Shown one piece after another: positions 38,255-52,333 of a DNA stretch of 64,000 bases (position 1 is the first letter of the stretch; each line of letters starts with the position of its first letter). The notes beneath the pieces are model-generated. The model did no database searches. It was given only the letters and a program-made list of their open reading frames with translations, and was not told where the DNA came from. The stretch comes from Tyto alba (Eukaryota > Chordata > Aves > Strigiformes > Tytonidae): the NCBI RefSeq assembly GCF_018691265.1, contig NW_024881278.1, forward strand, positions 62,001 to 126,000, written 5' to 3'. Both the position numbers and the translations under genes were made by a program.

Positions 38255-40349
38255 GCCAAGAGAAGAAGAAGAGTTACTTGGGCTCCTGGTAAAATAAACC
38301 AAGCGAATGTGAGCTATTTTGAAGACTTTGAAAAACCAAGGGTGACAGAAACAAAAAAAATGAAGCTGTTGTCACTACAAGATGTGGAGGATTGTAAGTA
38401 TCTTCAGGAAAAATTAAGGAAACTCTGCAAAGCAGCTCTGGAATGAGAATCCCTTTTTTATTAAATCTAACTTAAGGAAATTAATTTGCTGACAATATAA
38501 AACCTACATTTTGTTGGCACTATACTACTCAAATTATGTTCCATTAACCCATTTTTGAAAGTTACCTGTAGCTCATAAGGTAATTAAATTTGACTCCCAG
38601 TAAAGAATGCTGCCTGAAAGAGAAGTGGTTTTAGCACTGTAATACTGGTAGTTTCTGTTGGATAACTTCGCAAGCATTACCCTTTGGGACACTAAGTATA
38701 AGTTGTGTCTCCGATAGCAGAAATAAAATAAAAAAAAAATAATAAAAAAAAAAAAAAAACAGGAAAACAAAAACCTCACCAAAAAAAAATACAAGACAAA
38801 CAAATGTCCCTGTACATACTTTCCAAAGAAATGACTTTTTTTCAATCTCCTCTTCTGGATATTGAGCTTTTAATTTGTTAAAACCAAAGGTAAGAGCTGT
38901 GAAGTAAAAAGCAGCATCTAGAATACTTCTGTGCAGCCTACCCCACCCCCCACTTTTTCTGTAAAAGTAGCCAAAGTTGTTATTTGATGCAGATTATCCA
39001 TCCAAACCATGTTATCCCCTAAAAAAGAGGGCAGGGGTGGGTGGTGGTGGAAATAAGGTGGTGTGTGTGAAATTCCAAAATCCTCAACAAGAACAGAGAA
39101 GTTATTACTCAAAGATCAGATTGAGATATTCAGATACGGAGAAATTCATTAGAGGAGCAAGGGACAGAGAAAGCTGAACTGTAGACAACAGAATAATTGC
39201 ACGATATTGTTGCATTTTCTTACAGCCTTATTACCTATCCTTCTGTCAAGCTTTTTTGCCTGTGTGTGGACTGTCAGGGGCTTTTCTGTATGGGGGGGTG
39301 GTGGTAGTGGTGCTTTTTTAAAAATCTTGCAGGATACTGTTGAGTGGTTCTTTCCTTGACACTTAAACACTTTTCCAAATCCAGAATATATACTTAATTA
39401 CAGCCTAGGTTAGTATTAACTTGTGATAAGGTGGTCAGCATAACTGTCGGGACTGGACTTCAGTGTTGTTCCATTTTGTAAGAGAAAATAATGATATTCA
39501 GAAGTCCTACTTGATGTGCCACATCTTTGCCATTGAATGATTGTTTCCAAGGTGATAAAACTCTTTAGGCAAATAATTCTTGATGTCCAGTTTAAAATCT
39601 ACTGCTACTGTGTAATTTTTTTAATACATTATTCTTCAGCTATGTTAGAGAGTTCTGAATATGACAACCAATGTCTTATGGTTCCTGACCAAATTTCGGA
39701 TGTAGAATGGACTGCTGGACCTAACGTGAATTGTGTAACATCATAATCTATTTCGGTTGTCTAATACAGTGCATACACATTACATGCTTCTCAGTAAGAT
39801 CAGCCTTACTCTTCTGTAGAACAACAATATTCTCCTATATATCTGAAGAATTATTGTAACTGGTTAGAAAGTCTCTTGGTAATCTCTGAAGTTGTAGGAT
39901 AGTTCTACGATTCTGTGGTTTTGTGATGAATGATCTAGTAAGATTTGGTATTTAAACAGGACTAGCTATGAAAAGACAAGCAACAAAGAATATAATAAAC
40001 TTGCTTGATCTTGTAGATCAGGTAAGTGAAAGCAACTCTTTTTCTAGAGTCAGAGAGACTTCGAAGAATCTGTGCAACTCTGTGAAGCATTAGCACCAGA
40101 AAAGGCAAGTCTGTGTATTTTCTGGAAATAAGACTGACATTGCAACATCATCTTCTAAAGTTTCTTGGGCTGCTTCTTCAGGATATGGCTGTAAATGAGG
40201 TCAATGTCCTGTGAGCTAACTTAAATAGCCTAGCGTTGGAAAAAGAGCAGCTGAAATTGGAAATAAATGAAATAAAGGAGAAATTGAAGGAAAAAATAGA
40301 AATGGATGAATTTGAAGCACTGGAAAAACAATCACAAAAAGATCATGAG
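38255..40349 (+). pseudogene. CENPE: CENPE exons 14-17, post-neck region, first in-frame stop
   Basis: Exons are 38255-38393 (AKRRRRVTWAPGKINQ, matching KAKRKRRVTWCLGKIN), 39640-39725, 40048-40104 and 40182-40349. Phases agree throughout. Exon 16 ends AAAAG|GCAAGT, a GC rather than GT donor, which is tolerated in some genes or may be a mutation. In exon 17 TGA at 40212-40214 interrupts NEVNVL/ANLNSLALEKEQLK where the human protein has LRADYDNL, so CGA to TGA (a CpG transition) is likely. The remainder, EMDEFEALEKQSQKDHE, matches DLDEFEALERKTKKDQE. The frame from exon 2 to this stop is about 500 codons. Confidence 0.88.
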
Positions 40350-42492
40350 GTAAGGTACATTGAAATAAATGCAGAGAGATAAGAAATCTCTATGCTCAAA
40401 TGTTTTTCTAGAGTTTATTCAATGTACATACACCTTTGTGTTGATTCACAAACAGATGGTGTTATAAGCTACATTCAACAACAGAATGAATGAACCCAGG
40501 ATTTAAACTGGATTTACTCAGAGTGTAAAATTCAGACTTAAATTTTTGGAGAGTAGCATAGAAGTCTGGTTAAACGTATATTTGTGTATATATGTATCTG
40601 TATATTGGTTTTATGCATGATCTGAATTTCACTCTAGGTTGCTGTAAGAGTCAGTTGTTTTGCTGCATAAATACATTTTAGAACTGTTTTGAAGTCAAAG
40701 TTTAATTGCTAAACCATATTTCAAATATTTGTTGTACAAAATGCCTTGGCTTGCAACCCAAGATAGCTCTGGCTTTTGGTAATCCATTGAACTATGACAG
40801 CATTAACTTACAATGTATTATTTAACTTCGTAATAAAATATTTAAAAATAATAGAGAGTAGTAATGTGTGTGGAAAACTGAAACATTGTATTTTGTGCCA
40901 GGAAGTCAGAAAAGGTAAACCTACCTACTGGATAACTTACAATATAGGAAATGGTAAATTTCAGTTCACTTCACTTCCTTGTGCTATTAGTGGAGATGTA
41001 CCTTGTTTGTCCAAATGTTTTACGCTCTGATTCTGTAACCTAAAATGCATATTACTTGCATTAGGTTCTAGCTGTGTAGGGGTTAGACCGTGAAATAGGT
41101 CACAGTGCAAAAAAACAACCAATCAAAACCAACAACTTGAGGTATTAAGACAAGGTTGCATTATTCTATTTCTTTCCTGATCCCTTTTCTATGGATTACT
41201 TGTACACACTAGTCTGTTTAGTATCCTCTGACCATGAAATTAGGCTTGAAGCTGAAGTTACAGCCTTTTGCATTGTTGTTTCGGGTTACAATTTAACAAG
41301 ATCACCTCTCATGTCCATTGTGTTCTCTACAAAGACTTACGCATCTTAAACAAAATGGATCCATAGTGGATTACGATTCAGCTTGTAGTTAAGATTCTTT
41401 TTAGAAGACCCTTTTGATGCTAGACTAATTGTGCTGTCTTCCTTATCAGCCAACATTTAACAAATACTCAGTTACGGTTTTCCCTGCAAAGCTTTTGTGT
41501 ATCTAATAACAGATGCAATGTTCTAAAGTAGCTTCTATGACAAGAATTGCTTTTTCAAATGGTTCGTGTTTTCAGATATGTTACCTAAAGTCAGTCCATA
41601 AAATGTAAGCATTTGTTGATAGCCATGTGGCAGATGAATTACAGCGACACCGAAAGGTCACACACTTCACTAAATACATTCATTTTAATCACCACAGACA
41701 AATACAGCTAAAATTTATGATTCTGAATAATGACATTACATGACTTCTGAAAGTAGTACTGTACCATATCTTCTACAACCATCCTCTGATTTTAAGATTA
41801 TAGATTGGGTTTTCTTCTCACTATACTCCTAACCATATAGAATTACTCACAGGAGAATGTTTGTTTTAAAGCTTTTCACTGATCTTAAAGATTGGATTTT
41901 CTCCTTACTTACAATTGTGACTCTACAGAAGTACCTGTAAATGAGTACTTACTGTAAAGCTTTTCTAATAAAGACCAAAAGAAGAGAGTTCTTCAGTTTT
42001 ACAAGTGCTTTTCTATCTAAGTCTTCTACTTGTGCCTCCTTCCCAGCGGATGCCACTGAATGTCTTCATGGCTTGCTTTACCTCAATTTTGGCACCTTCT
42101 TATTCTTGTGAATAGATTAAATCAAATATCTGCTCTGTGTCATAAAAAGCTGATTGAAATTACTAGAATCTGAAGTATCATATCTGTACAATTCCTGTAT
42201 TAATTGTTTTGATCACGTTACTCTTGTTTCTCGAGCTGTTACATGTTAAATTGTACCTGAATCCTTTCTAATCACTGGGAAGCTAAAACAAAGCTTTGCA
42301 TCTCATCTATCCATTTGAAAGAATATGTAGCAACTTGCTTTAGCTGTTTAGATATGCGTGTGCATATATGATTTGCCCACTAATAGAAAGAAATCACAAC
42401 ATAGACCTTAGTTGCATGGTGTTGGCAACTGAAACTACTGGTGTAGGTGCTTTCTAACATACTCTGCAATTTTGCTTCAGTTTGCTCCACAG
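40350..42492 (+). other. CENPE intron 17
   Basis: About 2.1 kb without a recognisable exon, RNA gene or transposon. Short open frames here (for example 40794-41030) have no CENP-E similarity. Confidence 0.65.
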
Positions 42493-45400
42493 ATACAACT
42501 AATGCGTGAAATTACCAACTTAAAGAGTTGGTAATTTCAATGCTGGAGTGTACAGTGAGGAACTTGAGTCGAGCTATAAGGAGCATATGTCTAAACCCCA
42601 TGAACGCTTACTATATACAAAGCAGGTTTTTGTTAAAATCTTGCATGAAAACCAAACTGGGCACTAGAACCTTCCTTACCCCCTTTTTCTTCTCTCCAAC
42701 TTTTAGGCAGAAATGAACTCCAAACTGGAACAGCTGAAAGAGAAAGAGAACAAAATAAAGCTATTACAGAATCATGTGGAAGAATTGCAGAAAGTGGGAG
42801 TAGAAAAAAAGGACACACCTTCAGTGGTAAATTTGAGCTTTCTGCTGAGTTGAGAGGTGGCTTGGGTTTTTGTTGTAAATGGTTAAATTTAGGTATAACC
42901 TTGGTGTAATTGAAATCATCTTCCCTACAGATGTTAGGAAATTTTTTTTACAAAGCTTAAAATGGTAATTATACAGCAATACTCCAGTGAAGTTAACCTA
43001 TAGGAAATGCTGCTCTTCATTCCATCTCTCAAGCGAGACTACTACTGTTCCTTTTAGTGCAACCTCACCAAGTTTTCTGAGCCTTTATTTATGTTTTAAC
43101 CACATTATAATGAACACACTTGCTTTATTATTACTATATATTTGGGTTTTTAAATTATTACTTCTTTGTCTTTTTCAGGTTGATTCTGATAAGCTAATTG
43201 AAGAAATTCAGCAGCTGAAGAAATCCCTCTTAGGCAGTGAAACCCTAGTCTTGGATGCCAAAAAGGAATCTGCTTTTCTCAGAACTGAAAATTTGGAGCT
43301 GAAGAAGATGGTAAGTACTTGTTAAACTGCGTTTATAGCTGTATAAAATGCCATTAAAGGCCTATCTGCTTGCAGACTAGTGAAGGAGACAATTGGTAAA
43401 CACCAGATGTGGTAGAATATTTGGAGAAAGCTAATGACTCATGCTCCAAGTAGCGTTTTTATTATGGAATTGATGGAAAAGGGGTCTTCAGGAGAAAGAT
43501 AAAAAGAAAAGAAGAGGCTTATTCCACAGGAGTGGGTGGTTAGTTTTAAGTCTGCCAGTAGAGAGAGCGAGCAAATTAACTTTAGGGAGTTACTAGGATA
43601 TAAGACCAGGACACGCATACTAGGACATAAGACTCCAAACCTAATTTTGCTAAAGAACAAAAGGAAATAAGAGCTGTGAACTCAGAAATGGGATGGAGCT
43701 TACTTTGGGCTTTGAAGGAGTAAAGACAAAATAATAGAAGCAGTTATGGCCCTGAGCCTTTTGGGTAAGGTTTGTTTTGTTATAGGACTGACAGGAATGC
43801 AATTGTTAAATTGTGGCTTATTCTGCCATATTTGTTAAGACCAAAGTTGTTCAGAGTGACAGATGCAATATTTAAATGTTAAGCAAGTAGACTTTTATTT
43901 TGTGTGTGAATTGCATGTTGTTTTGTTTTCCTGAAGAATGAACTCTTAAATAAGTACAAGCAAATGCAAAAGGATGTTCAATTTTATTAAAGCCAAATAG
44001 AAACAGGAAAAGCCAGTTACAAAAAAGTGCAAGCTGACTTGCAGAAAGAGTTGCAGTCTGTATTTCAAGAAAACACAAGGCTAACTTCACTGATGGAGGG
44101 TAAAGTTCCAAAAGGTACTGTTTCAAGTTTGGCTTTTTTCCCCCTGCCCCTTTCCTTCCTTTTCCCCATAATGATTAGGGAGCAGGGAGACCTTGGCTCT
44201 TGTTTTCTCAAATACCGGGAGCTTCTGTCAGCATAAAAATATTAGAGTATCTGGTACTGCAGGCACATAGTAATTGCTTTAGCACTTCCTTGAACTCTTT
44301 GGAAAAGTGCAACTTAAGGTATGCTTTGAATTTTGCACAAAGACAGTCAAGTTAACAAAGGCTGTCGGGGAGAATCTAAAATAAACTAGATGTCAACCTA
44401 ACAAGTGATGGCTGAATTCAGACTAGCGGTTTCATATTTAGTTGTTGGCCACTCTCAAATATACTTTTCTAGAACGATACTGATACGACATCTAGAATGC
44501 ATGATGAATTTTCTGCTTAATTTAAAACATGCTTTTCTTCTCTCACACTCCTATTAATCTAAACTTGTTAATTCTCTAGATCTGCTCTCTCTTACGGAGC
44601 TGGAAAGAAAGGCAGATAACTTAAAAAGGGAACTAGACAAAGCACTGAAAGAGAATACACTTCTGCAAAAACAAGTAAAGGAGCTCTCAGAATTTCAGTC
44701 TCTACCAAATACTGTCGAGATACAGCAGAAAGAGGTAAACAAAAAAAAAAAAAAAACAAAACTTTTTCTTTGCTTTTATATTGTTCTTGACTGGTAACAT
44801 ATTAACGGAGGCCTACTGAACATGAAGTTTTAAAGCCAAAAGTTGTCTTGAATCAAATAACCTGAGATTTTTACAACTAATTTGATTAAGTAACTGAGGA
44901 GCAATAATATTTGCACCTAGGAATAAAACTAAGATCACATGTTTAGTCACAAAATCTATTATAATTAATCAGGAATTTCTAGCTGAACATTTGCCTGCTT
45001 GTTTGTCTTGGTCACCATTGATAACTGTGTGCATATGTATAATAGTGTTTGATCCTAGTTTACTGTTCTAAAACTGAATCTTTGTCTAATTGGGCAAAGA
45101 GAAATTTTCAAGATGTCTTAGCAGAAATGCTGCTTGAAGTGAAAGATTTAACTTGCAAATCCTGGAAAATTGGTCAGATAAATTTTTCTGTTTCCTGGCA
45201 GACCAGGGCTTAGTAGACGAAGTTTGCTATAGAGGTGTCTTAAAGCATTTGTTTGCAAACACTTTCTAGGTTTCTTTATCCTTAAATACCTTCTACTAAG
45301 TGTGTGCAGTGAAAATTCTCCAGGGCAAGTAATCTCACAAGCTCGAGAGTGCTTTACAAAAAGTTCCAAACCCTTTTGGTGGTCTACTTCCATTAATAAA

Positions 45401-46095
45401 ACTTTAATTAGGTGTTAAGAACTCTGTAAAGTCTCTGTCATGAAGAAAGTATTAATACATCTAAACACTCACTTTAGAAGTCATAGCTAGGAGTATCAGT
45501 CCAGTCTTAACTTTAGATATTTCACTTTTTCTATTTTTAAGAATATCTGAGGAGTTAGAGGAGAGGTTTCAAGGTTTTAGAAGGGCCTTGTCCGTCTGTC
45601 TTCCCTTTGAAGGATTATTTGCTAGACAGCTCCCTCCCAACAAAGCAAAACCCAATGCAATGTGCTGTGTGCTTGCCTACACTTTATTTCCTATATCTGC
45701 ATCTGAACATGTTTTTTATTATGCAGCTATGACAAATACTGATTTAGAAAATGCTATTAATACTGTTTTTCTGTTGGCAGATTCTTGAAAAATGTGAGGA
45801 GCTACGCTTATTAAAATTGGAATGAGAAAAGCTGCTTTCTGAAGTAGCTGAAAATGAAATAAGACTTAAACATATGACTGAAGAAATTGAAAAATCAAAA
45901 GACAATCTAGCAGATGCACAGCTTAAGTACATAAAGTCTGATCAGGAATGTGTAGCACTTAAACAGCTCCATGAAGAACTAGAGCAAAAATATGTAGCTG
46001 CATCAGAAAACAATGAACAAATGAAGCTCCAAATAAATGCTCCATCAAAAGAAGCACAAGACTCTAAAACAAGTTTGGAGGAAGTGAAATTAGAG
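42493..46095 (+). pseudogene. CENPE: CENPE stalk exons 18-23, three damaged
   Basis: Exon 18 starts at 42493 (IQLMREITNLKS, like MQLIHEISNLKN) but two single-base deletions around 42527 and 42541 give TAA at 42532-42534, and no clear donor follows. Exon 19 (42707-42826), exon 20 (43179-43310, LDAKKESAFLRTENLELKK, a very close match) and exon 22 (44580-44734) are intact. Exon 21 (43937-44114) has TAA at 43988-43990 where YQSQ is expected (CAA to TAA). Exon 23 (45781-46095) has TGA at 45823-45825 before EKLLSEVAENE. Text is heptad-rich and charged, as expected for coiled coil. Confidence 0.9.
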
Positions 46096-49000
46096 GTCAG
46101 TGTCAGCTTGTTCCTTCTTACATATCGGACATGAGGAATTCACTTGTAGCATTAAAAAAAAAATAATATTTTTTTTTTTTGAGAAGTAGACTTAAAGATA
46201 TAAATAATACTGTCATTGAAATTCCTCTAGTACGAGTGGATATTACTTATTCCATGCCAGGTGTATAAGGTTGCAGAATTATGCAGCTCAACAGTCTCTT
46301 CATAGGCAAAGAAATGTGTGTGTTATTCCAGGTTACGTGCTCTCCTGTACTTGACCTTTTAATTCTTTTCCCATTCTTAAGTTACATCTTCATTATGCAA
46401 AATGTTATTTTAAATATGCTGCTATGACCTAGTCTATCTAAAGTCATAGAAACAAAGATTCCTCATTGGGAGCTGGAGTCTGCTTAGAATAGATCTTTCA
46501 AACCAAAGAGAATCCCCACATCAATTGGCAATCAGAAAGAAAACAAACAAAAAAAAAAATTAAGAAAAGGGAACTAAAGATGCATATTTTCTTCAGTGCT
46601 TTTGGCATTGATGGCTGCCATGTTCCAGCTATGTATTTGGTGGCTCCTAATTTGATAATTCCTAAACTAAGCTACAGTTTCATGTGTGGTGTTATGTTTT
46701 GCTAAGACTTTTGCTGTTAAAGAGAAACCACAGGAAGGTTCCCTAAACAAATCCTTATTTAATGTGGGCAAGAATATTAGCAGTCACTTAGTGAAATGAT
46801 GAACTTCCTCTTCTTGCTGAAAACTGGCATCTCTCACCCTTCCTAAGTTCCCATAAGATTCTGTGAGAACATGTACACATTATGGCGTTTTGCATTACAA
46901 TTAAAGTGTCTGGCCTTTTCCTTTATAAACTAAAGCTCTCTAGCAAAATGAAAGAACTGGAAGGAAAGACAGCAGAGTATGAACGGCTTCCTGAGATAAG
47001 AAAAGATTTTATTGGGACTCAGGAGAAGTTAAATGAAATGGAGCGACTAAAAGAGCAAGAAAAGATTATGGAGTTGAGACTGGAGGCCAAGGATTTGGAG
47101 ATCCAGGCAGTTCTTCAGCAGCTTACTGAGTGTTGGGAAGAACTAAAAACTCTAAGCCAGGAAAGAGATTGCTTGAGGCAAAAAGAGGAGTCTCTCCAAG
47201 CTGAGGCAGACCAACTCAAAGAGGATACAAAGGACACTGTTTCAATGGTAGGAATTCTGCCTTTCTAGAAATGGACCATATGTGTTAAGGGAAGAGTGTA
47301 AGAACGCCTATAAACTATACTGAAATATATATGGGAGTAGGGGAGTGGGGGGTTGTGTGTTGTTTTTTTTTAATCAAGGAGTGCTTACTAATGTTGCAAA
47401 ATACTTGACCTTTCTTTTGTGGGTTTTCTTTCTTCTATTCAAGAACATTTTGACACAGGAAGAACTGAGAAATACAGAGAGTTCTCTCAAGCAATCCCAG
47501 GACACTGTCAAGAAGCTGGAAAAAAATATTTCTGAAAAAAGAATCTCAGATTCTGAGTGTTGAAGAGGCACTAGGGAAAACCATTAAAGAACTTGAAATG
47601 CAGGTAAAATGTTACATAATAATCCAAAGTAAAAATGTTTTTAATTTGTTTTCCAACACTGAAAAAGCAAGCCTAGTTAGTCTGCTTATAATCTTCTGCT
47701 TGTCCTTCAAAAATGTCTAGTCCTTTGATATAAAGTGGGCAAGAAAGTAGTACTGCCTGATGCAAGTCTTTACCAGGTGCTGATGTATTTCTGTAGAGCT
47801 TCAAGCTGGAATGTACACTAATAAACCTTTGTTTAACTAGTGTGCCCCATGCTTGTCAGTTTGAGTGGTGGCCTTAGATGGCAAATGGAAGAAGAGATGA
47901 GGTTTACTTAGGGGTAGGAATGAGGTTAATGGTTTATAACACTCAGTCCCAATGAGAAGTGTAACGTGCGGTTGTAAATGGCAGCTCGGTTCTCAACATA
48001 GAGCAGAAGGCTGATCCACTGGTTTCTGTGCCTGTTGGTTCAACAACTGACAAAGAAGGGTGCTGAGAATATTGCGTGTTACACAGTTGCTTCAGTGACA
48101 CAATTTCTCTGTGGGGAGAATCTGTAGCATGTGAGATTTGATTTTTCTTGAAGTGTATCAGCTGCTAGACCCAGTAAGTCAATGGTTGTCAGTTCAGCAT
48201 TTGTGTGTTTTGGAACAGATGCATAAAAGTAATCCAACAGGTGTTTCTTATTTGTCTTCTTCAGACTTTTTCTAGACAAAAATCTGGTCGATACTGCTGA
48301 AGAGACTGGTAAAAGGTTAGCATTTAAAACAAAACAGGTGACAAAGGCTAAAGACTCGGTTCTGGAGTTTTTCTAGTTTAGTTACAGTGGCTTGGTGTTA
48401 AAAATGCTGTAGCAGAATGAATCAAACCAAATTTTTGCGTTGCATGTTGGTTTTGAATTGATGTAAATACTGTCTTTACACATTTTTTGTAGATATCGCA
48501 AATGACAGAAGAAATAAAAATCGTGGCATCAGAGAGAGACCAGCTTGCTGAGGAAAAGTCAGAAAATAAATGTAGAGAAAGCAATCAGCTTCAGGTGCTA
48601 AAGGAACAAATCTTTTTCCTTAGGCAAGAGAACAAGTCATTGCAGGACAAGCTGAACAGTTTACATTTGGAAAAAGAAGAGCATGGGGAAGGAACTTCGG
48701 TAATTATGCTAGGGCTATAATGGAAAGCATGCTGCTCTAAACTTCAACTTGAGTGACAATAAGTTGCAAAACAAACTGGAGGAAAAGGTCCTGCTACATG
48801 TCTGCAGATGATTAACACCAGGATTACTGCCGTTTACTTGAAATAGATTCCACCCATATTGTTGTGTATGGACAAATACTAGTAGAACATGAGAACCATT
48901 TTTCTGTAAATAGAATTTTAACTTGATACAAGATAGTGATGTTCTGAGTTGATCTGTACAGAGATGTGGTTCTTTAAGTAGTTAAAGCTAAAAATGGCTT

Positions 49001-49135
49001 GTCTGGACCACATGGGTCTGCTTTTTCAAAGCACAGGTAGAACTGACTTTTTGTCCTTGCAGCGAAAGGGACATTGCAGCCAAAGTTTTCTGTAATTTGA
49101 CATGTGGATTTCTGTGCTACATGTGTATGTGCAAA

Positions 49136-49155
49136 GTGTGTGTGTGTGTGTGTGT
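49136..49155. repeat. (GT)n microsatellite
   Basis: Ten GT units within CENPE intron 26; possibly polymorphic. Confidence 0.85.
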
Positions 49156-52100
49156 ACACTTCAGAAAAAGTGATGTGCACGTATTTTAATATTTACAGGG
49201 GGGAGTGGGCAAGTTTCAAGGCAATAACTGTCTTGGCACCATTATTATCTACTACTGAGCTTAGAAATATGGATAAGGTCTCTATAGTTTGATTTGTGGT
49301 GTGGGTTTTTTTGTCGGGGATGTCTTTGTTTTGTTTGGGGTGTGGGTTTTCTTTCCGCCCTCAGACTTAAGCTATGGCCATGAAATTCTACTTCTAGTAA
49401 CTTGTTTCAGAAGTTCTCACTTCGAATTTTACCTTTACACGTCTCTTAATATGCAGGTCAAGTTTCTTGAAATTAGTTCAGTTGAATCTTATTATTCTGG
49501 AAAAAAAATATTAATATCTCTAAAACATGGCTTCTTTAAAACACTGCTTCTGTTCGTTTTATATAGTCAACCTGCTGAAGGTCAGGTATCTTTCTCTTAA
49601 AGCTACTTCCCCTAATGTGTTGACTTGCATCTCTGAATAAAATAGATCCCACAGATTCAAGAAAAAGCTATTGAGCAATAACTGTTTCTTCTGAGAGAAG
49701 AGCTGAGCCAGGCAAAAAGGAAATTGCATGAAATGGAGGAAGTAAAGGCCAATGAATGTCAAAGAGAATCTGAAAAAATGGAGAGAAGCAATTTTATTCC
49801 AAAATTGCCTGAATGTTGGGAAGCAAGCACTCTGACAGAAAGTGGAGATGATAATCTTAAAATACAACTAGAGAATCTCCAAAATGAGAGAGAGCAGTTA
49901 AGAGAAACCATACAGGAGACAGTTAGCCAGGTAAGAAAAGTAGTCCTGTTCCTTTAAGACAATAGCTTTTGTAAATGTCTGTCTTAAATTTTGGAAGTGT
50001 TGTTCAGACTTTAACCTACTCCAGCTGTGTTGTGTCCAAAGAATTCAGAGATGCAGGAGGAGTTGAAATGTGCTCATTACTCTCTCGGACATCGGGAGGC
50101 TATTGTGGAGCTGAAAGAAAGTATTTCGGAGAAAGAATATCAACTCTTAGAAGCGCAAGAGGCATCGAAGGAAACAGCTGACGAACTGCAGCAGGTCAGA
50201 TGCAGTTTTGCCAAGTAAACTAAAAATTCTATCAGGATGGGCAACCTGTGTCTTCTGCAGACCTGCCGTTTGTAAGGGTTCAGTAAATGTAAAAACGAAA
50301 CTTCACTAAAAGTTTTTTCCCTTTTTTTTTCCTGTATTGCTTCACGAGAGAATTCTGTAGAAGCAGAGGCAGTGAAAAGATGGTCAAATGCAATTTGACC
50401 TTGCAAGCTGCAGCCCTCACTTACTCGTTACTAAACATGCCTTAGTACTGAACGATGGAATATTATTTGGAGTACTGCTCTTTGACCTCAGTGCATTTCC
50501 CAATCTTAAGACTTTTAAAATTCTAATAATATGTCTTTTACCTGTGTAACTTTGAAGACACTTGAGCATCTAAATGACAGTTTAGCTTATTTAACTTGCT
50601 GCACTATTATAAATTTCTTGCCTGCTTATTATTTTCATGTCTTGAAGCTATTTACAAGATATTAACACTTGTTAGAATCAAGCCTGTCTGCTGTGCTTAC
50701 AGCAGTGGAGTTATTTTCATGGAATTATAGTGGCCTGTAGGCTTTTGCACACTCAGTTTTGTCTACCAATGAGACAGATGCACTGAAATTGGATTGACTT
50801 TTAAGCAAAATTGTTATCTCTTTCTTTTACTGTAGCAGTAAACTAATGGAGGTGTCTTCTGTAAAATAATCCTGTTATAACCCATACTTATAGAAAGTGC
50901 TTGTGAAATATGATCCCATAACACTTCTTAAATTGGAACCTGATTACTGGAAAAACAGAATTTAATAAATTAGACTGTTACTGTGTTTTTTTTTTTCCCC
51001 AAACTAACTAGCAAATTACTTCTATCCATGCTAGAGATTATTAGAAATGTTAATGCTGGTTCTTATTTGTTCTTTCAGCTCACTGAAGTCACTGAAAACC
51101 TGACTCATGTCTCTTCTGAATATGACAAGCTACTGTCAGAAAAAGAAGAAATTGAAAAAACAATGAATGACCACATCTGTCAGCAACTTGACAAAATAGC
51201 TTTACTTAATGAGGAGAAAGATGAGCTACAGCAAATGGTAGAGACTTGTAAAGCAGAAAGAGATCAGTTAGAGGCTGACTGTCGGGAAAGCAAGGAGAGA
51301 GTATGTATAAAATCTCTTTACAACAATTATTTAATTTGTATTTAATTTGTAATTAGGTCGTACCACTCTGAATTTTGGCCACGAAGCCTTCCGCTTCCAC
51401 TATCTCTTGCTCTCCCTTCACTTGTTCATAGCAACAGTAAACTAAAAATTTGTTTACTAATCCAATTCGGATTTTGGAACCTATCTCTTTTTTTTTTTTT
51501 TTAATTCCCCCCTATCCTCTTCCTGCCCTTTTGGTCCCTGTGCTGCTCTGGGTTTAGGCATAGTTCTCTGTCACCTGCTGGACAAACCTTCCACAAATGC
51601 CAGTTACATCTTTCACGTGCAGTCCCTCTGCATTTAGTGCTGAACAGTAGAGGTAATCCAGGTTTACTCATGTCTAAGGGCTTAATTCTCCTGCCACTTC
51701 AGCTCCATCTGGATTGACGAAGAGAAAGCTAAACCCAGAAAAGAAACTGATTAGCTATCCCAGTTCTCCTTCCCAGTGCCTGATTTCCTAGCAGATTAGT
51801 GATTTCAGTATTCAAAGTATTTTTATGAAAATATGCTTATGCTGACATGCTGTTTCAGACAAATTTGTTCTAATATACAGTTAATAAAAATTAAGCTGAT
51901 AACTTCTAAAATTGAAAGGAAGTCTGGTAAATAGTTGTGTTTTGTTTTGTTTTTTCCTAAGAGAAGCTCTGCAAACTATTTTAAGAAACGCAAAAGCTTT
52001 TGTATAAATTTTGGCAAACCTCAGGGAGAACCACTGATCTCTTAGGTATGTATAGACCAACTAATTTAAAAACCAGCCAATTAGGATTATCAGATGTTTA

Positions 52101-52214
52101 GTTTTAGATTGGCATCTTGTTACTAAACAGTTGGACACATTGTTCATGTAACTGGTTGCAGCTGTCACAAGAATAAGAGTATCTTTCATGGTGTGGTGGT
52201 GTGGTTTTTGTATG

Positions 52215-52333
52215 TTTTGTTTTTTTTTTTTTTATTTTTTTAAGTAGTCACATACATAATCTGTTCCCCCCACAACACTTTTCTGTTTCCTCTTTATTTC
52301 TGCCTATTTCCTTTTTTTTTTTTTTTTTTAAAG
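52215..52333. repeat. T-rich runs in CENPE intron 29
   Basis: Two long T runs (about 52219-52243 and 52311-52331) lie in the intron before exon 30. Similar runs are found at 51488-51503 and 63748-63773. They are simple-sequence tracts with no other content seen. Confidence 0.75.

Noticed and set aside
39860..39930. Possible CR1 3' tail (ttctacgattctgtgg)
   Set aside because: The similarity is limited to a short tail-like phrase, and I could not support an element boundary.
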